From NCBI RefSeq assembly GCF_004328645.1, contig NZ_CP031395.1:955501-1019500 (forward strand): a stretch of DNA of 64,000 nt, given 5' to 3'. How positions within the stretch are numbered: position 1 is the first letter of the stretch; every line of letters starts with the position of its first letter. A program made the translations under genes and the position numbers. The notes beneath the pieces were generated by a model. The model did no database searches and was not told the origin of the DNA. It saw only the letters and a program-made list of their open reading frames with translations. This document shows, one piece after another, positions 52,901 to 62,552 of this stretch. This stretch comes from Hylemonella gracilis (GTDB taxonomy: Bacteria; Pseudomonadota; Gammaproteobacteria; Burkholderiales; Burkholderiaceae_C).

Positions 52901-53310
52901 AGGCCCTGATGCTGGAGGTGACCGAAAGCCTGGCCGCGCAGGACGAAGGCGTGCAGAGCGTGCTGCGCGAGGTGAGCGCGCTGGGCGTGGCGCTGTCGCT
53001 GGACGATTTCGGCACGGGGTATTCGTCCCTGTCCTGCCTGCACGCCCTGCCCGTGAACCAGGTCAAGGTGGATCGTTCCTTCGTGAGCGAGGCCTTGGAC
53101 AGCAACTACCACCGCGTGATGATCGAGGCCACGATCCGCATGGCCAAGGCCCTGCACCTGCAGACCGTGGCCGAAGGCATCGAGACCCTGGAGCAGGCCG
53201 CGCTGATGCAGTACCTGGGCATCAACAAGGGGCAGGGCTACCTCTACAGCCATCCCCTGAACGCGGGCGAGCTGGAGGCATGGGCCGGGAATCTGGCCGC
53301 GCGGCCGTGA
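49918..53310 (+). CDS. Membrane PAS-GGDEF-EAL cyclic-di-GMP protein
   Basis: 1130 residues. A long basic, Ser/Ala-rich cytoplasmic N-terminus (1-85), TM1 (~87-103), a helical periplasmic region (~104-265), TM2 (~269-287), three PAS-like domains (~310-420, ~428-545, ~555-670, the last with a PAC motif), GGDEF domain with intact GGDEF (779-783) and EAL domain with E907-A-L and LSLDDFGTGYSSLS. The GGDEF domain has about 15 extra residues just before the active site (near 755-773). Both catalytic motifs look intact, so it could make, break or bind cyclic di-GMP depending on its sensors. AGGGG lies ~10 bases before the ATG. Confidence 0.9.
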   Translation: MARRWWMWRSARQEAGRRVIPDADTWVGEPSEGAPSSWFAGDWNTTTESQSHADRSGATAAASPAEGARRASSSSARRGARTHRRVRLALYFVLLAVGAVAWLQSRQQIRLEQVRQADAEIIRAAASQEMLAQRLRLQLTRLQARLDPAEVSIEALNDIAHLTQTQAMALDNLLAGQGEVAGGAVPKQARSLRQTIARWQEQRERVWYRTQSLLWHVDDPDPARRERAIARVQTELDAFTGTLQGLGAELQGAAEQRAAETLRGIRASFIITLLLLLLLLLGVAEPLVRFVRAQNARLRRQTEQRRQLALVAERTANWVAMLDGAGRVLWCNDAFLRGKGLPREQVIGDQGVLLGQGDDDEARAAVLLEELSEGRAVRAELQHRAADRREVWLDVDYQPIRDAQGEHLGCTVVATDITEAKSQRLRLRALIDAVPVGVVLQDLDGKVLDCNVLAAEMLGLSVDALVGRVGLSGLGVSAVRADMTPYPQDDRPTVRTLRTGQPLRGESIGIVLPGAPVRWLLTNTQPLRDAAGRMTGVASSVIDVTEQRDQQQLLSIAVESAALGVWQWDFASGRLEVNERFYALLGYASGSLELTARTLVDLIHPEDFDAMSRALRANLRDSRRPVHVQMRVRHADGRWRWMLFSGTVVSRDGRGRAARMAGVCYDVSAQKELEEQLRQSARIDSLTHLPNRAELLRRIRAALERARKESGYGFAVLFMDFDRFKQVNDTLGHSAGDELLRQIAGRLQESLRAGDAFVQASDIDVLTGQPTQQLAARIGGDEFVVLLDNIRSDQDAQVVATRLLQTLAEPYEIGGHRVSSTASIGIVTPTHMADDPDSVLRDADIAMYEAKRQGRGRYELFEPSLRKRVHDDAELENDLRQALARDEIRVVYQPLIDLTTGRLASVEALARWHHPKRGLISPLAFIPVAEGSGLIGPLGERVLRTACHELVRLRQMLGDRAPQTVSVNVSRAQLRQTDFVARLSELLNSTGIGPEALMLEVTESLAAQDEGVQSVLREVSALGVALSLDDFGTGYSSLSCLHALPVNQVKVDRSFVSEALDSNYHRVMIEATIRMAKALHLQTVAEGIETLEQAALMQYLGINKGQGYLYSHPLNAGELEAWAGNLAARP

Positions 53311-53343
53311 TGCAGCGCGGCGCCATCCGTCCTCGCCTCAGGG

Positions 53344-53377
53344 TTCGGCGCGCGCCGAAGGTGCTATAAAGCGGCCT
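53344..53377 (+). promoter_or_regulatory. trp promoter with overlapping palindrome
   Basis: TATAAA at 53365-53370 is a strong -10 box. The -35 area is occupied by a perfect 16-base palindrome TTCGGCGCGCGCCGAA (53344-53359), a possible operator. Predicted start 53376-53378, i.e. at or next to the ATG of the leader peptide. The palindrome core CGGCGCGCGCCG recurs exactly 120 bases downstream. Confidence 0.5.
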
Positions 53378-53461
53378 ATGTTCATTCATCGCCTCATCAG
53401 CAAAGGTTGCAGCGACCGGGGAGCCTGGCCCTGGCGTCGGCCTGCACGCATGCTTGGCTGA
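53378..53461 (+). CDS. Putative trp leader peptide TrpL
   Basis: A 27-codon frame beginning MFIHRLISKG and containing W17-P-W19, ending with TGA at 53459-53461, upstream of trpE. Two Trp codons in 27, at the site where an attenuator leader is expected, is far above chance for a rare amino acid. No ribosome-binding site fits; the start codon lies about 8 bases after the TATAAA box, so it may be translated from a leaderless RNA, as described for trpL in Sinorhizobium. Downstream hairpins are listed separately. Confidence 0.55.
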   Translation: MFIHRLISKGCSDRGAWPWRRPARMLG

Positions 53462-53566
53462 TGCGCGGCGCGCGCCGCGCGCCCCTGGGTCTCGCCTGAC
53501 GCGAGTCCTGTCCGAATGAACGCGAGACTGTCCCCTGGCGGGAGGGTCCGCACGAGCCGGAGGCTC
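53447..53566 (+). promoter_or_regulatory. Candidate trp attenuator hairpins
   Basis: CGCAT (53447-53451) can pair with ATGCG (53461-53465), which excludes the strong hairpin GCGCGGCGC/GCGCCGCGC (53463-53480). Next, GTCTCGC (53489-53495) can pair locally with GCGAG (53501-53505) or with GCGAGAC (53522-53528). Finally GAGCC/GGCTC (53554-53566) encloses the trpE ribosome-binding site GGAGG (53559-53563). No T-run follows the GC hairpin, so control may be Rho-dependent or translational. Confidence 0.45.
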
Positions 53567-53570
53567 TCCC

Positions 53571-55100
53571 TTGATCACCGAACTTGAATTCAAAAGCCTG
53601 GTTCAGGCTGGCTACAACCGTATTCCGCTCATCGCCGAGGCTTTTGCCGACCTCGAAACACCGCTCTCGCTCTACCTCAAGCTGGCCCATGTCCAGGACG
53701 GCGGGCGCAACAGCTTTCTGCTGGAGTCCGTCGTCGGCGGCGAGCGTTTCGGCCGCTACAGCTTCATCGGCCTGCCCGCGCACGTCTGGCTGCGCAGCAG
53801 CGGTTTCGGCGCGCAGGCGCACACCGAGGTCTTGCGCGACGGGCACGTGATCGAAACCGCCCGCGGCAACCCGCTGGACTTCATCACCGCCTACCAGCAG
53901 CGCTTCAAGGTCGCGCTGACGCCGGGCTTGCCGCGCTTCTGCGGCGGCCTGGCTGGTTATTTCGGCTACGACGTCGTGCGCCACATTGAGAAGAAGCTCG
54001 AGGATTCCTGTCCGCCCGACACCCTGGGCATGCCCGACATCCTGCTGCTGCAGTGTGAGGAACTGGCCGTCATTGACAACCTGTCGGGCAAGCTCTACCT
54101 CATCGTGTACGTCGACCCGGCCCAAGCCGAGGCCTACACGGCGGGCAAGCGCCGCCTGCGCGAATTGCGCGAGCGCCTGCGCCAGCCCGCCAGCGCGCCG
54201 CCGATCACGGCGCTGGCACCCAGTGCCCACCATCCAGCTGAACGTGAATTCGCCAAGGCCGACTACCTGAGGGCCGTCGAGCGCGCCAAGGAACTGATCG
54301 CCGCTGGCGACTTCATGCAGGTGCAGGTGGGCCAGCGCATCAGCAAGAAATTCGAGTCGCACCCGCTCTCGCTGTATCGCGCGCTGCGCACGCTCAATCC
54401 CTCGCCGTATATGTATTACTACGACTTCGGCGACAGCCAGGTCGTGGGCGCTTCGCCCGAGATCCTGGTGCGACAGGAGGAGGTGACCGTGTCGGGCGCG
54501 ACGCCTGGTCTGGCGCAGAAGATCACGATCCGCCCGCTTGCCGGCACGCGTCCGCGTGGCGCCACGCCCGAGGCCGACCTGGCCGCCGAGCAGGAGCTTG
54601 TCAACGACCCCAAGGAGCGTGCCGAGCATGTGATGCTCATCGACCTGGCGCGCAACGACATCGGGCGCATCGCCCGCATTGGCAGCGTCAAGGTGACCGA
54701 GGCCTTCGCGGTGGAGCGTTACAGCCACGTCATGCACATCGTCAGCAACGTCGAGGGCCTGCTCCAGGGCGGCATGGACAGCATGGATGTGCTGAAAGCC
54801 ACTTTCCCGGCAGGCACGCTGACGGGCGCGCCCAAAGTGCACGCGATGGAACTGATCGACCAGTTGGAGCCGAGCAAGCGCGGCCTCTATGGCGGGGCTT
54901 GCGGTTACCTGAGCTACGCGGGCGACATGGACCTGGCCATCGCCATCCGCACCGGCGTGGTCAAGGGCGGGCGGCTCTATGTCCAGGCCGCTGCGGGCGT
55001 CGTGGCCGATTCCGTGCCCGAGCTGGAGTGGAAGGAAACCGAGGCCAAGGCGCGTGCGCTCTTGCGCGCCGCCGAGCTGGTTGAAGAAGGTCTGGAGTGA
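53571..55100 (+). CDS. trpE: Anthranilate synthase component I
   Basis: 509 residues starting at TTG 53571, with GGAGG 7 bases upstream and the conserved Burkholderiales N-terminus [19 protein letters not shown]. Chorismate-binding enzyme; motifs [37 protein letters not shown] (in parts), [28 protein letters not shown] and [14 protein letters not shown]. Trp feedback-site residues LLES (near 50) are present. Uses ammonia from TrpG to make anthranilate. Followed after 14 bases by trpG. Confidence 0.97.
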   Translation: MITELEFKSLVQAGYNRIPLIAEAFADLETPLSLYLKLAHVQDGGRNSFLLESVVGGERFGRYSFIGLPAHVWLRSSGFGAQAHTEVLRDGHVIETARGNPLDFITAYQQRFKVALTPGLPRFCGGLAGYFGYDVVRHIEKKLEDSCPPDTLGMPDILLLQCEELAVIDNLSGKLYLIVYVDPAQAEAYTAGKRRLRELRERLRQPASAPPITALAPSAHHPAEREFAKADYLRAVERAKELIAAGDFMQVQVGQRISKKFESHPLSLYRALRTLNPSPYMYYYDFGDSQVVGASPEILVRQEEVTVSGATPGLAQKITIRPLAGTRPRGATPEADLAAEQELVNDPKERAEHVMLIDLARNDIGRIARIGSVKVTEAFAVERYSHVMHIVSNVEGLLQGGMDSMDVLKATFPAGTLTGAPKVHAMELIDQLEPSKRGLYGGACGYLSYAGDMDLAIAIRTGVVKGGRLYVQAAAGVVADSVPELEWKETEAKARALLRAAELVEEGLE

Positions 55101-55114
55101 AAGGAAGCAGCACC

Positions 55115-55690
55115 ATGAAACTCCTGATGATCGACAACTACGACAGCTTCACCTACAACCTGGTTCAGTATTTTGGCGAACTCGGTGCCGAGGTCGAGGT
55201 GTTCCGCAACGACGAGATCACCGTGGAAGGTGTGGCGCAGCGCCAGCCCGAGCGGCTCGTGATTTCGCCCGGGCCCTGCTCGCCGACGGAGGCCGGTATC
55301 TCCATCGCGGCCATCCGGTACTTCGCTGGCAGGCTGCCGATTCTGGGGGTCTGCCTGGGGCACCAGAGTATGGGCGCGGCCTTCGGTGGCAAGGTGGTCC
55401 GGGCGCGCCAGCTCATGCACGGCAAGACCAGCGAGATCACGACCACGCGGCAGGGCGTGTTCGCGGGCCTGCCGGAGAAGTTCACCGTCAACCGATACCA
55501 CTCGCTGGCCATCGAGCGCGCGAGCTGCCCGCCCGATCTGGAAGTGACGGCCTGGACCGAGGACGGAGAAATCATGGGCCTGCGCCACAAAACGCTGGAC
55601 GTGGAGGGCGTGCAGTTCCACCCCGAGTCCATCCTGACGGAACACGGGCACGCCATGCTGAAGAACTTCCTGGAGCGACGCGCGCCATGA
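55115..55690 (+). CDS. trpG: Anthranilate synthase component II (glutamine amidotransferase)
   Basis: 191 residues from ATG at 55115 with AAGGA upstream; an earlier in-frame ATG at 55097 overlaps trpE. Class I amidotransferase triad: Cys in [12 protein letters not shown], His and Glu in [13 protein letters not shown]. Provides ammonia to TrpE; in many bacteria also serves PabB. Its stop overlaps the next gene's ATG by four bases. Confidence 0.97.
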   Translation: MKLLMIDNYDSFTYNLVQYFGELGAEVEVFRNDEITVEGVAQRQPERLVISPGPCSPTEAGISIAAIRYFAGRLPILGVCLGHQSMGAAFGGKVVRARQLMHGKTSEITTTRQGVFAGLPEKFTVNRYHSLAIERASCPPDLEVTAWTEDGEIMGLRHKTLDVEGVQFHPESILTEHGHAMLKNFLERRAP

Positions 55691-56364
55691 ACCTGCTTGA
55701 TCTGACCTCCCTGGGCATCGCGCACCTGCCCCTGTTCCTGCTGGCCGGCCTGCTGCTCAACCTGACGCCCGGGCCGGACGTGCTCTACATCACGAGCAGC
55801 GCCCTGCGCCAGGGCGTGCGCGCGGGCGTGGTGGCCAGCCTGGGCATCACGACCGGCTGCCTCGTGCACGTCAGCGCCGCGGCCCTGGGCGTCGGCGCCT
55901 TGCTCGCGGCGTCCGCCACGGCCTTCACCGTGCTCAAGTGGGTGGGGGCGGCCTATCTTTGCTGGACGGGTGTGAAGCTCATGCTGGCCCGGGCCACGGA
56001 CGGTTCTGGGTGGGCTGACGGCGCCGGGATGGCGTGGAGTCAGGCCCCTGCGTCCCTGCGCTCCGTTTACGCGGGCGGTTTCCTGACCAATGCGCTGAAC
56101 CCCAAGGTGGCGATCTTTTTCCTCGCCTTCCTCCCGCAGTTCATCGTGCCCGAAGCGCCACACAAGACCCTGGCGTTCCTGCTGCTGGGTTGCCTGTTCA
56201 CGCTCGGCAGCATTCCGGTGGACATCGCCTGGGCGCTGGCTGCGGCCTGGCTGGCCCGCCGGGCCTGCGTACGCCAGGGCATGCATTGGCTCGACCGTGT
56301 GGCCGGCGCCATGTTCCTTGGCTTCGGTCTGCGCCTGGCGCTGTCCGACAATCCGTCCCGTTAA
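55687..56364 (+). CDS. LysE/RhtB-family amino-acid exporter within the trp operon
   Basis: 225 residues, five to six membrane helices. LysE signature [21 protein letters not shown] near residues 22-42 and [21 protein letters not shown] near 135. It overlaps trpG (ATGA) and precedes trpD by 33 bases, so it is embedded in the tryptophan operon. Family members export amino acids or homoserine lactones; by position tryptophan, anthranilate or a related aromatic are candidate substrates (inference). The insertion at this place seems common in Comamonadaceae. Confidence 0.87.
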   Translation: MNLLDLTSLGIAHLPLFLLAGLLLNLTPGPDVLYITSSALRQGVRAGVVASLGITTGCLVHVSAAALGVGALLAASATAFTVLKWVGAAYLCWTGVKLMLARATDGSGWADGAGMAWSQAPASLRSVYAGGFLTNALNPKVAIFFLAFLPQFIVPEAPHKTLAFLLLGCLFTLGSIPVDIAWALAAAWLARRACVRQGMHWLDRVAGAMFLGFGLRLALSDNPSR

Positions 56365-56397
56365 CCGCCTGGACTGATGGCGATGCAGGAAAAATCC

Positions 56398-57426
56398 ATG
56401 AACATTTCCCCTCACGAAGCCTTGCAGCGGGTGATCGAACACCGCGAGATCTTTCACGACGAGATGCTGCACATCATGCGGCTCATCATGAGCGGCGAGA
56501 TGTCGCCGGTCATGATGGCCGCGCTGATCACGGGTTTGCGCGTGAAAAAGGAAACCATCGGCGAAATCACCGCCGCCGCGCAGGTGATGCGCGAATTCTC
56601 GACCAAGGTCGAGGTGGCCGACGCCACGCACCTCGTGGACATCGTAGGCACGGGCGGCGATGGCGCGCACACTTTCAACATTTCCACCTGCGCCATGTTC
56701 GTGGCCGCCGCCGCGGGCGCCAAGGTCAGCAAGCATGGCGGGCGCAGTGTGTCGAGCAAGAGCGGCAGCGCCGACGTGATGGAAGCACTGGGCGTCAACA
56801 TTCACCTCAAGCCCGAGGCCATTGCGCGCTGCATCGCCGAGACCGGGGTGGGCTTCATGTTCGCGCCCAATCACCACCCCGCCATGAAGAACGTCGCGCC
56901 CGTGCGCAAGGAGCTGGGCGTCAAGACTATTTTCAACATCCTCGGGCCGCTGACCAATCCGGCGAGTGCGCCCAATATCCTGATGGGCGTGTTTCACCCC
57001 GATCTGGTGGGCATCCAGGTGCGTGCCTTGCAGCGCCTGGGCGCCTCCCATGCCGTGGTGGTGCATGGCAGGGACGGGTTGGACGAAATCAGCCTGGGCG
57101 CGGCGACCTTGGTGGGCGAGCTCAAGGATGGGCAGATTCGCGAGTATGAAATCCACCCCGAGGACTTCGGCTTCGCCATGGCGAGCATGCGCCAGGTGCG
57201 AGTTGAGACCCCGGAAGCCTCGCGTGCGATGCTGCTGGGTGTGTTGGACGGTCAGCCGGGCGTGGCGCGTGACCTGGTGGCGCTGAACGCTGGCGCGGCA
57301 CTGTACGCCGCCAACGTGGTTGCCTCGATCGCGGAGGGCGTGCTGAAGGCCCAGGCGGCCATCGACAGCAGCGCGGCCAAGGCCAAGCTGACGCAATTGG
57401 TGGCCGTGGCCAGCCGGCTGGCATGA
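56398..57426 (+). CDS. trpD: Anthranilate phosphoribosyltransferase
   Basis: 342 residues from ATG at 56398 ([19 protein letters not shown]), which has AGGA 8 bases upstream; earlier ATGs at 56377 and 56383 are less well placed. PRPP-binding motif [39 protein letters not shown] and [21 protein letters not shown] (in parts) are intact. Attaches phosphoribose to anthranilate. Twenty bases before trpC. Confidence 0.97.
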   Translation: MNISPHEALQRVIEHREIFHDEMLHIMRLIMSGEMSPVMMAALITGLRVKKETIGEITAAAQVMREFSTKVEVADATHLVDIVGTGGDGAHTFNISTCAMFVAAAAGAKVSKHGGRSVSSKSGSADVMEALGVNIHLKPEAIARCIAETGVGFMFAPNHHPAMKNVAPVRKELGVKTIFNILGPLTNPASAPNILMGVFHPDLVGIQVRALQRLGASHAVVVHGRDGLDEISLGAATLVGELKDGQIREYEIHPEDFGFAMASMRQVRVETPEASRAMLLGVLDGQPGVARDLVALNAGAALYAANVVASIAEGVLKAQAAIDSSAAKAKLTQLVAVASRLA

Positions 57427-57445
57427 AGAAAAAGGGCGAACGGGC

Positions 57446-58258
57446 ATGAGCGACATTCTGGAAAAAATCGTTGCCGTCAAACGCGAGGAACTCGCGGCGG
57501 CGGTCAAGAAGGCGTCCTTGGCGGCCGTGCGTGCCGACGCCGAAAGCCGCGTGCTCACGCGCGACTTCGTGGGCGCGCTGCGCGGCAAGATTGCGGCCGG
57601 CCAGGCGGCGGTGATCGCCGAGGTGAAGAAGGCCAGCCCGAGCAAGGGCGTGTTGCGCGCGGACTTCATCCCCGCGGACATCGCGCAGAGTTACGCCGAA
57701 GGCAACACGGCCAGCGGCGGCAGGGTTTCCGCGGCCTGCCTGTCGGTGCTGACCGACCGCCAGTTCTTCCAGGGCCAACCCGATTACCTGAAGCAGGCAC
57801 GGGCTTCCTGTGACCTGCCCGTGCTGCGCAAGGATTTCATGGTCGATCCCTACCAGATCTACGAGTCGCGTGCCATGGGCGCGGACTGCGTGCTGTTGAT
57901 CGCGGCCTGTTTGGACGACGGTCAGATGCGCGACATGGAGGCCATCGCGCATGCCCTCGGCATGGCCGTGCTGGTGGAGGTGCACGACGGCGCCGAACTG
58001 GACCGTGCGCTGAAGCTCAAAACGCCGCTGATCGGCATCAACAACCGCAATCTGCGCACCTTCGAGGTGGCACTGGACACGACGCTGGCCTTGCGTGCGC
58101 GGGTGCCGGCCGATCGCCTGCTGGTGACTGAATCGGGCATTCTTCAGCGCGCCGACGTGACGCGCATGCGTGACGCAGGCGTCCATGCCTTCCTGGTGGG
58201 CGAGGCCTTCATGCGCGCGCCCGAGCCAGGCGTGGCGTTGGCGGAACTGTTTGCCTGA
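57446..58258 (+). CDS. trpC: Indole-3-glycerol phosphate synthase
   Basis: 270 residues. TIM barrel with [43 protein letters not shown] (catalytic Lys), [27 protein letters not shown] and VTESGI. Fourth biosynthetic enzyme of the trp pathway; stand-alone (not fused to TrpF). trpF, trpB and trpA are elsewhere, as usual in Burkholderiales. Confidence 0.97.
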   Translation: MSDILEKIVAVKREELAAAVKKASLAAVRADAESRVLTRDFVGALRGKIAAGQAAVIAEVKKASPSKGVLRADFIPADIAQSYAEGNTASGGRVSAACLSVLTDRQFFQGQPDYLKQARASCDLPVLRKDFMVDPYQIYESRAMGADCVLLIAACLDDGQMRDMEAIAHALGMAVLVEVHDGAELDRALKLKTPLIGINNRNLRTFEVALDTTLALRARVPADRLLVTESGILQRADVTRMRDAGVHAFLVGEAFMRAPEPGVALAELFA

Positions 58259-58280
58259 CATCGTTCACGCGGAGGACGGG

Positions 58281-59066
58281 ATGAGCGATCGGGACGGCTC
58301 GTCGGGGCCGCAGGGGCTGTTCGAGACCGAGCGCCTGCGCGACTGGACGCCCTCGGATTGGCTGGCGCCGCTGGCAAGCGATGAGCGGGCCCTGGCGCAA
58401 GCCTTTTTCGACGGCGAAACCGGGCAGTCCTTGGCACGCGCGCTGCGTGCGCGCCTGGACGCGGGTGCGGTCATCTACCCGCCCCGGCCTTTGCGCGCCC
58501 TTGAACTCACCCCTCTGAAGGCCGTTCGCGTGCTCATCCTGGGGCAGGATCCGTACCATGGGCCGGGTCAGGCGGAGGGACTGGCGTTTTCTGTCGCACC
58601 TGGCGTCAAGCCGCCGCCATCGCTGCGCAATATCTACAAGGAGTTGGCGCGGGACCCGAAATTGGTGCCCTGGGAGATCCCCGCGCAGGGCTCCCTGCAA
58701 AGTTGGGCGCGCCAGGGCGTGCTGCTGCTCAACACCTGCCTGACGGTGGAAGAGGGGCAGCCGGCCAGTCATGCCAATCTTGGGTGGGAAGTGCTCACTC
58801 GGCAAATTGTCCGTGCCGTGGCTGAGTGCGAGTCCCCGGTGGTGTTTCTGCTCTGGGGGGCGCACGCACAGAAAACGCTGACCCAGGCCCTGGCTCAAAA
58901 TGGCTCGCAGGCCGAAGCCACTGGGAAGCGGCATCGGATACTGACGGCCAACCACCCCTCCCCACTGTCGGCCTTGCGCGGCCCCCAGCCCTTTCTCGGC
59001 TGCGGGCATTTCAGTCTGGCCAACGACTTTCTGCGCGCCTGCGGACGGGGGGCGGTGGTCTGGTGA
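58281..59066 (+). CDS. ung: Uracil-DNA glycosylase (family 1)
   Basis: 261 residues from ATG at 58281, with GGAGG 6 bases upstream. Catalytic water-activating motif GQDPYHGPGQAEGLAFS, then PPSLRNIYKEL, LLLNTCLTVEEGQPASH and HPSPLSA with the catalytic His. Removes uracil from DNA. The ~40 N-terminal residues beyond E. coli Ung are non-conserved. It follows trpC by 22 bases and is probably co-transcribed. Confidence 0.96.
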   Translation: MSDRDGSSGPQGLFETERLRDWTPSDWLAPLASDERALAQAFFDGETGQSLARALRARLDAGAVIYPPRPLRALELTPLKAVRVLILGQDPYHGPGQAEGLAFSVAPGVKPPPSLRNIYKELARDPKLVPWEIPAQGSLQSWARQGVLLLNTCLTVEEGQPASHANLGWEVLTRQIVRAVAECESPVVFLLWGAHAQKTLTQALAQNGSQAEATGKRHRILTANHPSPLSALRGPQPFLGCGHFSLANDFLRACGRGAVVW

Positions 59067-59133
59067 TCGCGGTCCTGGGGGTGCTGGCCGACAGCCGGTC
59101 GGCCTGGCAGGGCGTGCAGCCTGGAGTGGGCAC

Positions 59134-59161
59134 TTCCAGTGTCAAGAATTCATGGCATAAT
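59134..59161 (+). promoter_or_regulatory. Promoter of the tRNA-tuf transcript
   Basis: An extended -10 TGG-CATAAT (59156-59161) lies 15 bases before tRNA-Tyr, with a poor -35 (TTCCAG, 59134-59139). Likely start of the tRNA-Tyr/Gly/Thr-tuf unit. Confidence 0.45.
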
Positions 59162-59175
59162 GGCAGGCTCACCGT

Positions 59176-59261
59176 GGAGAGGTGGCCGAGTGGTTAATGG
59201 CAGCAGACTGTAAATCTGCCCTCTTACGAGTACGCTGGTTCGAATCCAGCCCTCTCCACCA
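59176..59261 (+). tRNA. tRNA-Tyr (GUA)
   Basis: 86 bases: acceptor GGAGAGG/CCTCTCC, anticodon GTA at 59210-59212 in loop CTGTAAA, a long class II variable arm, GGTTCGAATCC T-arm, and encoded CCA. First of three tRNAs upstream of tuf. Confidence 0.97.
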
Positions 59262-59328
59262 GTGTTTGCGATGAACGGCAGAGTCGTTGCTGGTTCGGGT
59301 GCGTGATGTGCCGGGCTGGTGGCGCGAG

Positions 59329-59402
59329 GCGGGAGTAGTTCAATGGTAGAACCCCAGCCTTCCAAGCTGATGACGCGGGTTCGATTCCCGTCTCCCGCTC
59401 CA
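59329..59402 (+). tRNA. tRNA-Gly (UCC)
   Basis: 74 bases: acceptor GCGGGAG/CTCCCGC, anticodon TCC at 59361-59363, GGTTCGATTCC T-arm, discriminator T and encoded CCA. Confidence 0.97.
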
Positions 59403-59465
59403 GCGGTTCATTGGTGAACGTGGATGTGCTGGCGTGCAGGCCGGTCGGTGTTGAGGCTGAATTCT

Positions 59466-59540
<75 letters not shown>

Positions 59541-59631
59541 TCTACAGGTGCGCGGTTGGTGCTTGCTGCTCCAATTGCCGCGTCTTGGTGTTTTGAGTCG
59601 TGTTGCTTTTCCTTTTCTGGAGAATTGAAAG

Positions 59632-60822
<1,191 letters not shown>

Positions 60823-60835
60823 GGAAGAGTCGCAT

Positions 60836-60911
60836 AGGGGTATAGCTCAATTGGCAGAGCGTCGGTCTCCAAAACCGAAGGTTGTAGGTTCGATTCCTAC
60901 TGCCCCTGCCA
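60836..60911 (+). tRNA. tRNA-Trp (CCA)
   Basis: 76 bases: acceptor AGGGGTA with TGCCCCT, anticodon CCA in loop CTCCAAA, T-arm GTAGGTTCGATTCCTAC, encoded CCA. Between tuf and secE, as in most proteobacteria. Confidence 0.98.
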
Positions 60912-60950
60912 CCTGACCGGGTCGCGAGATCGGTCGGGTTTGTTCGAAAA

Positions 60951-60974
60951 GCCCGCCAGACCCTGGCGGGCTTC
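60951..60974. terminator. Terminator hairpin after tRNA-Trp
   Basis: GCCCGCCAG-ACC-CTGGCGGGC, a perfect 9-base-pair stem preceded by GAAAA and followed by TTC. Separates the tuf-tRNA transcript from secE-nusG; the T-run is short. Confidence 0.65.
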
Positions 60975-61021
60975 AGCGTCTCAAGGGGTGCTGGCGGGTT
61001 GTAGGGAATCGGTTCAGAAAT

Positions 61022-61405
61022 ATGGCAACGTCACAAGTCGAAACGGTCGGTAGCGGGTTGGATAAGCTCAAGTTGGCTGCGGCGGTCATCCTGCTGTTGA
61101 CTGGCTTTGTGGCTTTTTACAGTCTGAGTGCTCAGGGTGGCCTGCTGCGTTGGGGTGCTCTGCTGTTGGCGCTCGCGCTGGCAGTTGCCGTTTTCTTCAC
61201 TGCCCAGCCGGGGCGTGACCTCTGGAGCTTTGGGCGCGATGCCTGGCGTGAAGTGGGTAAGGTGGTCTGGCCCACCCGTCGGGAGTCGATTCAGATGACT
61301 CTGTACGTCTTCGGTTTCGCGGTGATCATGGCCTTGTTCCTGTGGCTGACCGACAAGACTCTGGAATGGGCGATTTTTGATCTCTTGCTGGGTTGGAGGA
61401 AGTGA
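61022..61405 (+). CDS. secE: Preprotein translocase subunit SecE
   Basis: 127 residues with three membrane helices ([47 protein letters not shown]) and the conserved amphipathic motif [18 protein letters not shown] before the last. Stabilises SecY in the translocon. Like the E. coli protein, and unlike many short SecE proteins, it has three helices. The stop overlaps a possible nusG ATG. Confidence 0.97.
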   Translation: MATSQVETVGSGLDKLKLAAAVILLLTGFVAFYSLSAQGGLLRWGALLLALALAVAVFFTAQPGRDLWSFGRDAWREVGKVVWPTRRESIQMTLYVFGFAVIMALFLWLTDKTLEWAIFDLLLGWRK

Positions 61406-61407
61406 TG

Positions 61408-61995
61408 ATGGCAGACGCAATCGATAGCTCTTCCCCTCCGGTCGAACAGGTCAAGAATCCGGATCTGCGCTGGTACGTCGTCCATGCCTACTCGGGCATG
61501 GAGAAGGCGGTTGAGCGCAACATCCTCGAGCGCATCAACCGCGCTGGCCTGCAGGACAAGTTTGGCCGCATCCTGGTCCCCATGGAAGAGGTGGTGGAGG
61601 TCAAGAACGGTCAGAAGCGCACCACGGAGCGCAAGTTCTTTCCGGGCTATGTGTTGGTCGAGATGGTGATGAACGACGAGACCTGGCACCTGGTCAAGCA
61701 CACCAGCAAGGTGACGGGATTCGTGGGTGGGGGCAAGAACAACCGCCCGACCCCGATCTCCGAGGAGGAGGTCATGAAGATCGTCAACCAGATGCAGGAA
61801 GGCTCCGACAAGCCGCGCCACAAGATCGAGTTCACCGTGGGTGAGCTGGTGCGCGTCAAGGAAGGCCCTTTCACCGACTTCAACGGCGCGGTCGAGGAAG
61901 TCAACTACGAGAAGAGCAAGGTCCGCGTGGCGGTCACGATCTTTGGCCGTTCGACTCCGGTCGAGCTGGAGTTCGGCCAGGTCGAGAAGACCTGA
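61408..61995 (+). CDS. nusG: Transcription termination/antitermination factor NusG
   Basis: 195 residues from ATG at 61408, with GGAGGA 7 bases upstream; ATG at 61405 is equally in frame. NGN domain ([45 protein letters not shown]) and KOW domain ([21 protein letters not shown]). Binds RNA polymerase and couples it to Rho and the ribosome. Confidence 0.98.
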   Translation: MADAIDSSSPPVEQVKNPDLRWYVVHAYSGMEKAVERNILERINRAGLQDKFGRILVPMEEVVEVKNGQKRTTERKFFPGYVLVEMVMNDETWHLVKHTSKVTGFVGGGKNNRPTPISEEEVMKIVNQMQEGSDKPRHKIEFTVGELVRVKEGPFTDFNGAVEEVNYEKSKVRVAVTIFGRSTPVELEFGQVEKT

Positions 61996-62119
61996 TCCGG
62001 CACTGTTTCAAATTCCAGTCCGCGCCTCCCGACTCGGCGCGGATGTTGTCTCGATGAGTCGTCAACCCCGGGGAGCCGAGGCGCGAAGCCTGGGCGTTTT
62101 CACCCGCAAGGAGTAAAGC

Positions 62120-62551
62120 ATGGCGAAGAAAATCGTCGGTTTTATCAAGCTGCAAGTGCCGGCTGGTAAGGCCAATCCCTCGCCGCCGATTGGTCCCGCG
62201 CTGGGCCAACGCGGTTTGAACATCATGGAGTTCTGCAAGGCGTTCAACGCCCAGACCCAGGGCGTCGAGCCCGGTCTGCCGCTGCCGGTTGTGATTACCG
62301 CCTTCGCGGACAAGAGCTTCACCTTCATCATCAAGACGCCGCCGGCGACCGTGATGATCAAGAAGGCCATCAAGCTGGACAAGGGTTCTTCCAAGCCGCA
62401 CGTGGACAAGGTCGGCAAGATCACCCGCGCTCAGCTCGAGGAGATCGCCAAGACCAAGATGAAGGACATGACCGCCGCCGATCTGGACGCCGCTGTGCGC
62501 ACGATCGCTGGCTCTGCCCGTTCCATGGGCGTGAATGTGGAGGGCGTGTGA
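62120..62551 (+). CDS. rplK: 50S ribosomal protein L11
   Basis: 143 residues, the standard length. [20 protein letters not shown] and [20 protein letters not shown] at the N-terminus and the RNA-binding C-terminal domain ending [18 protein letters not shown] before the ATG. Followed by rplA after one base. Confidence 0.99.
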   Translation: MAKKIVGFIKLQVPAGKANPSPPIGPALGQRGLNIMEFCKAFNAQTQGVEPGLPLPVVITAFADKSFTFIIKTPPATVMIKKAIKLDKGSSKPHVDKVGKITRAQLEEIAKTKMKDMTAADLDAAVRTIAGSARSMGVNVEGV

Positions 62552-62552
62552 C

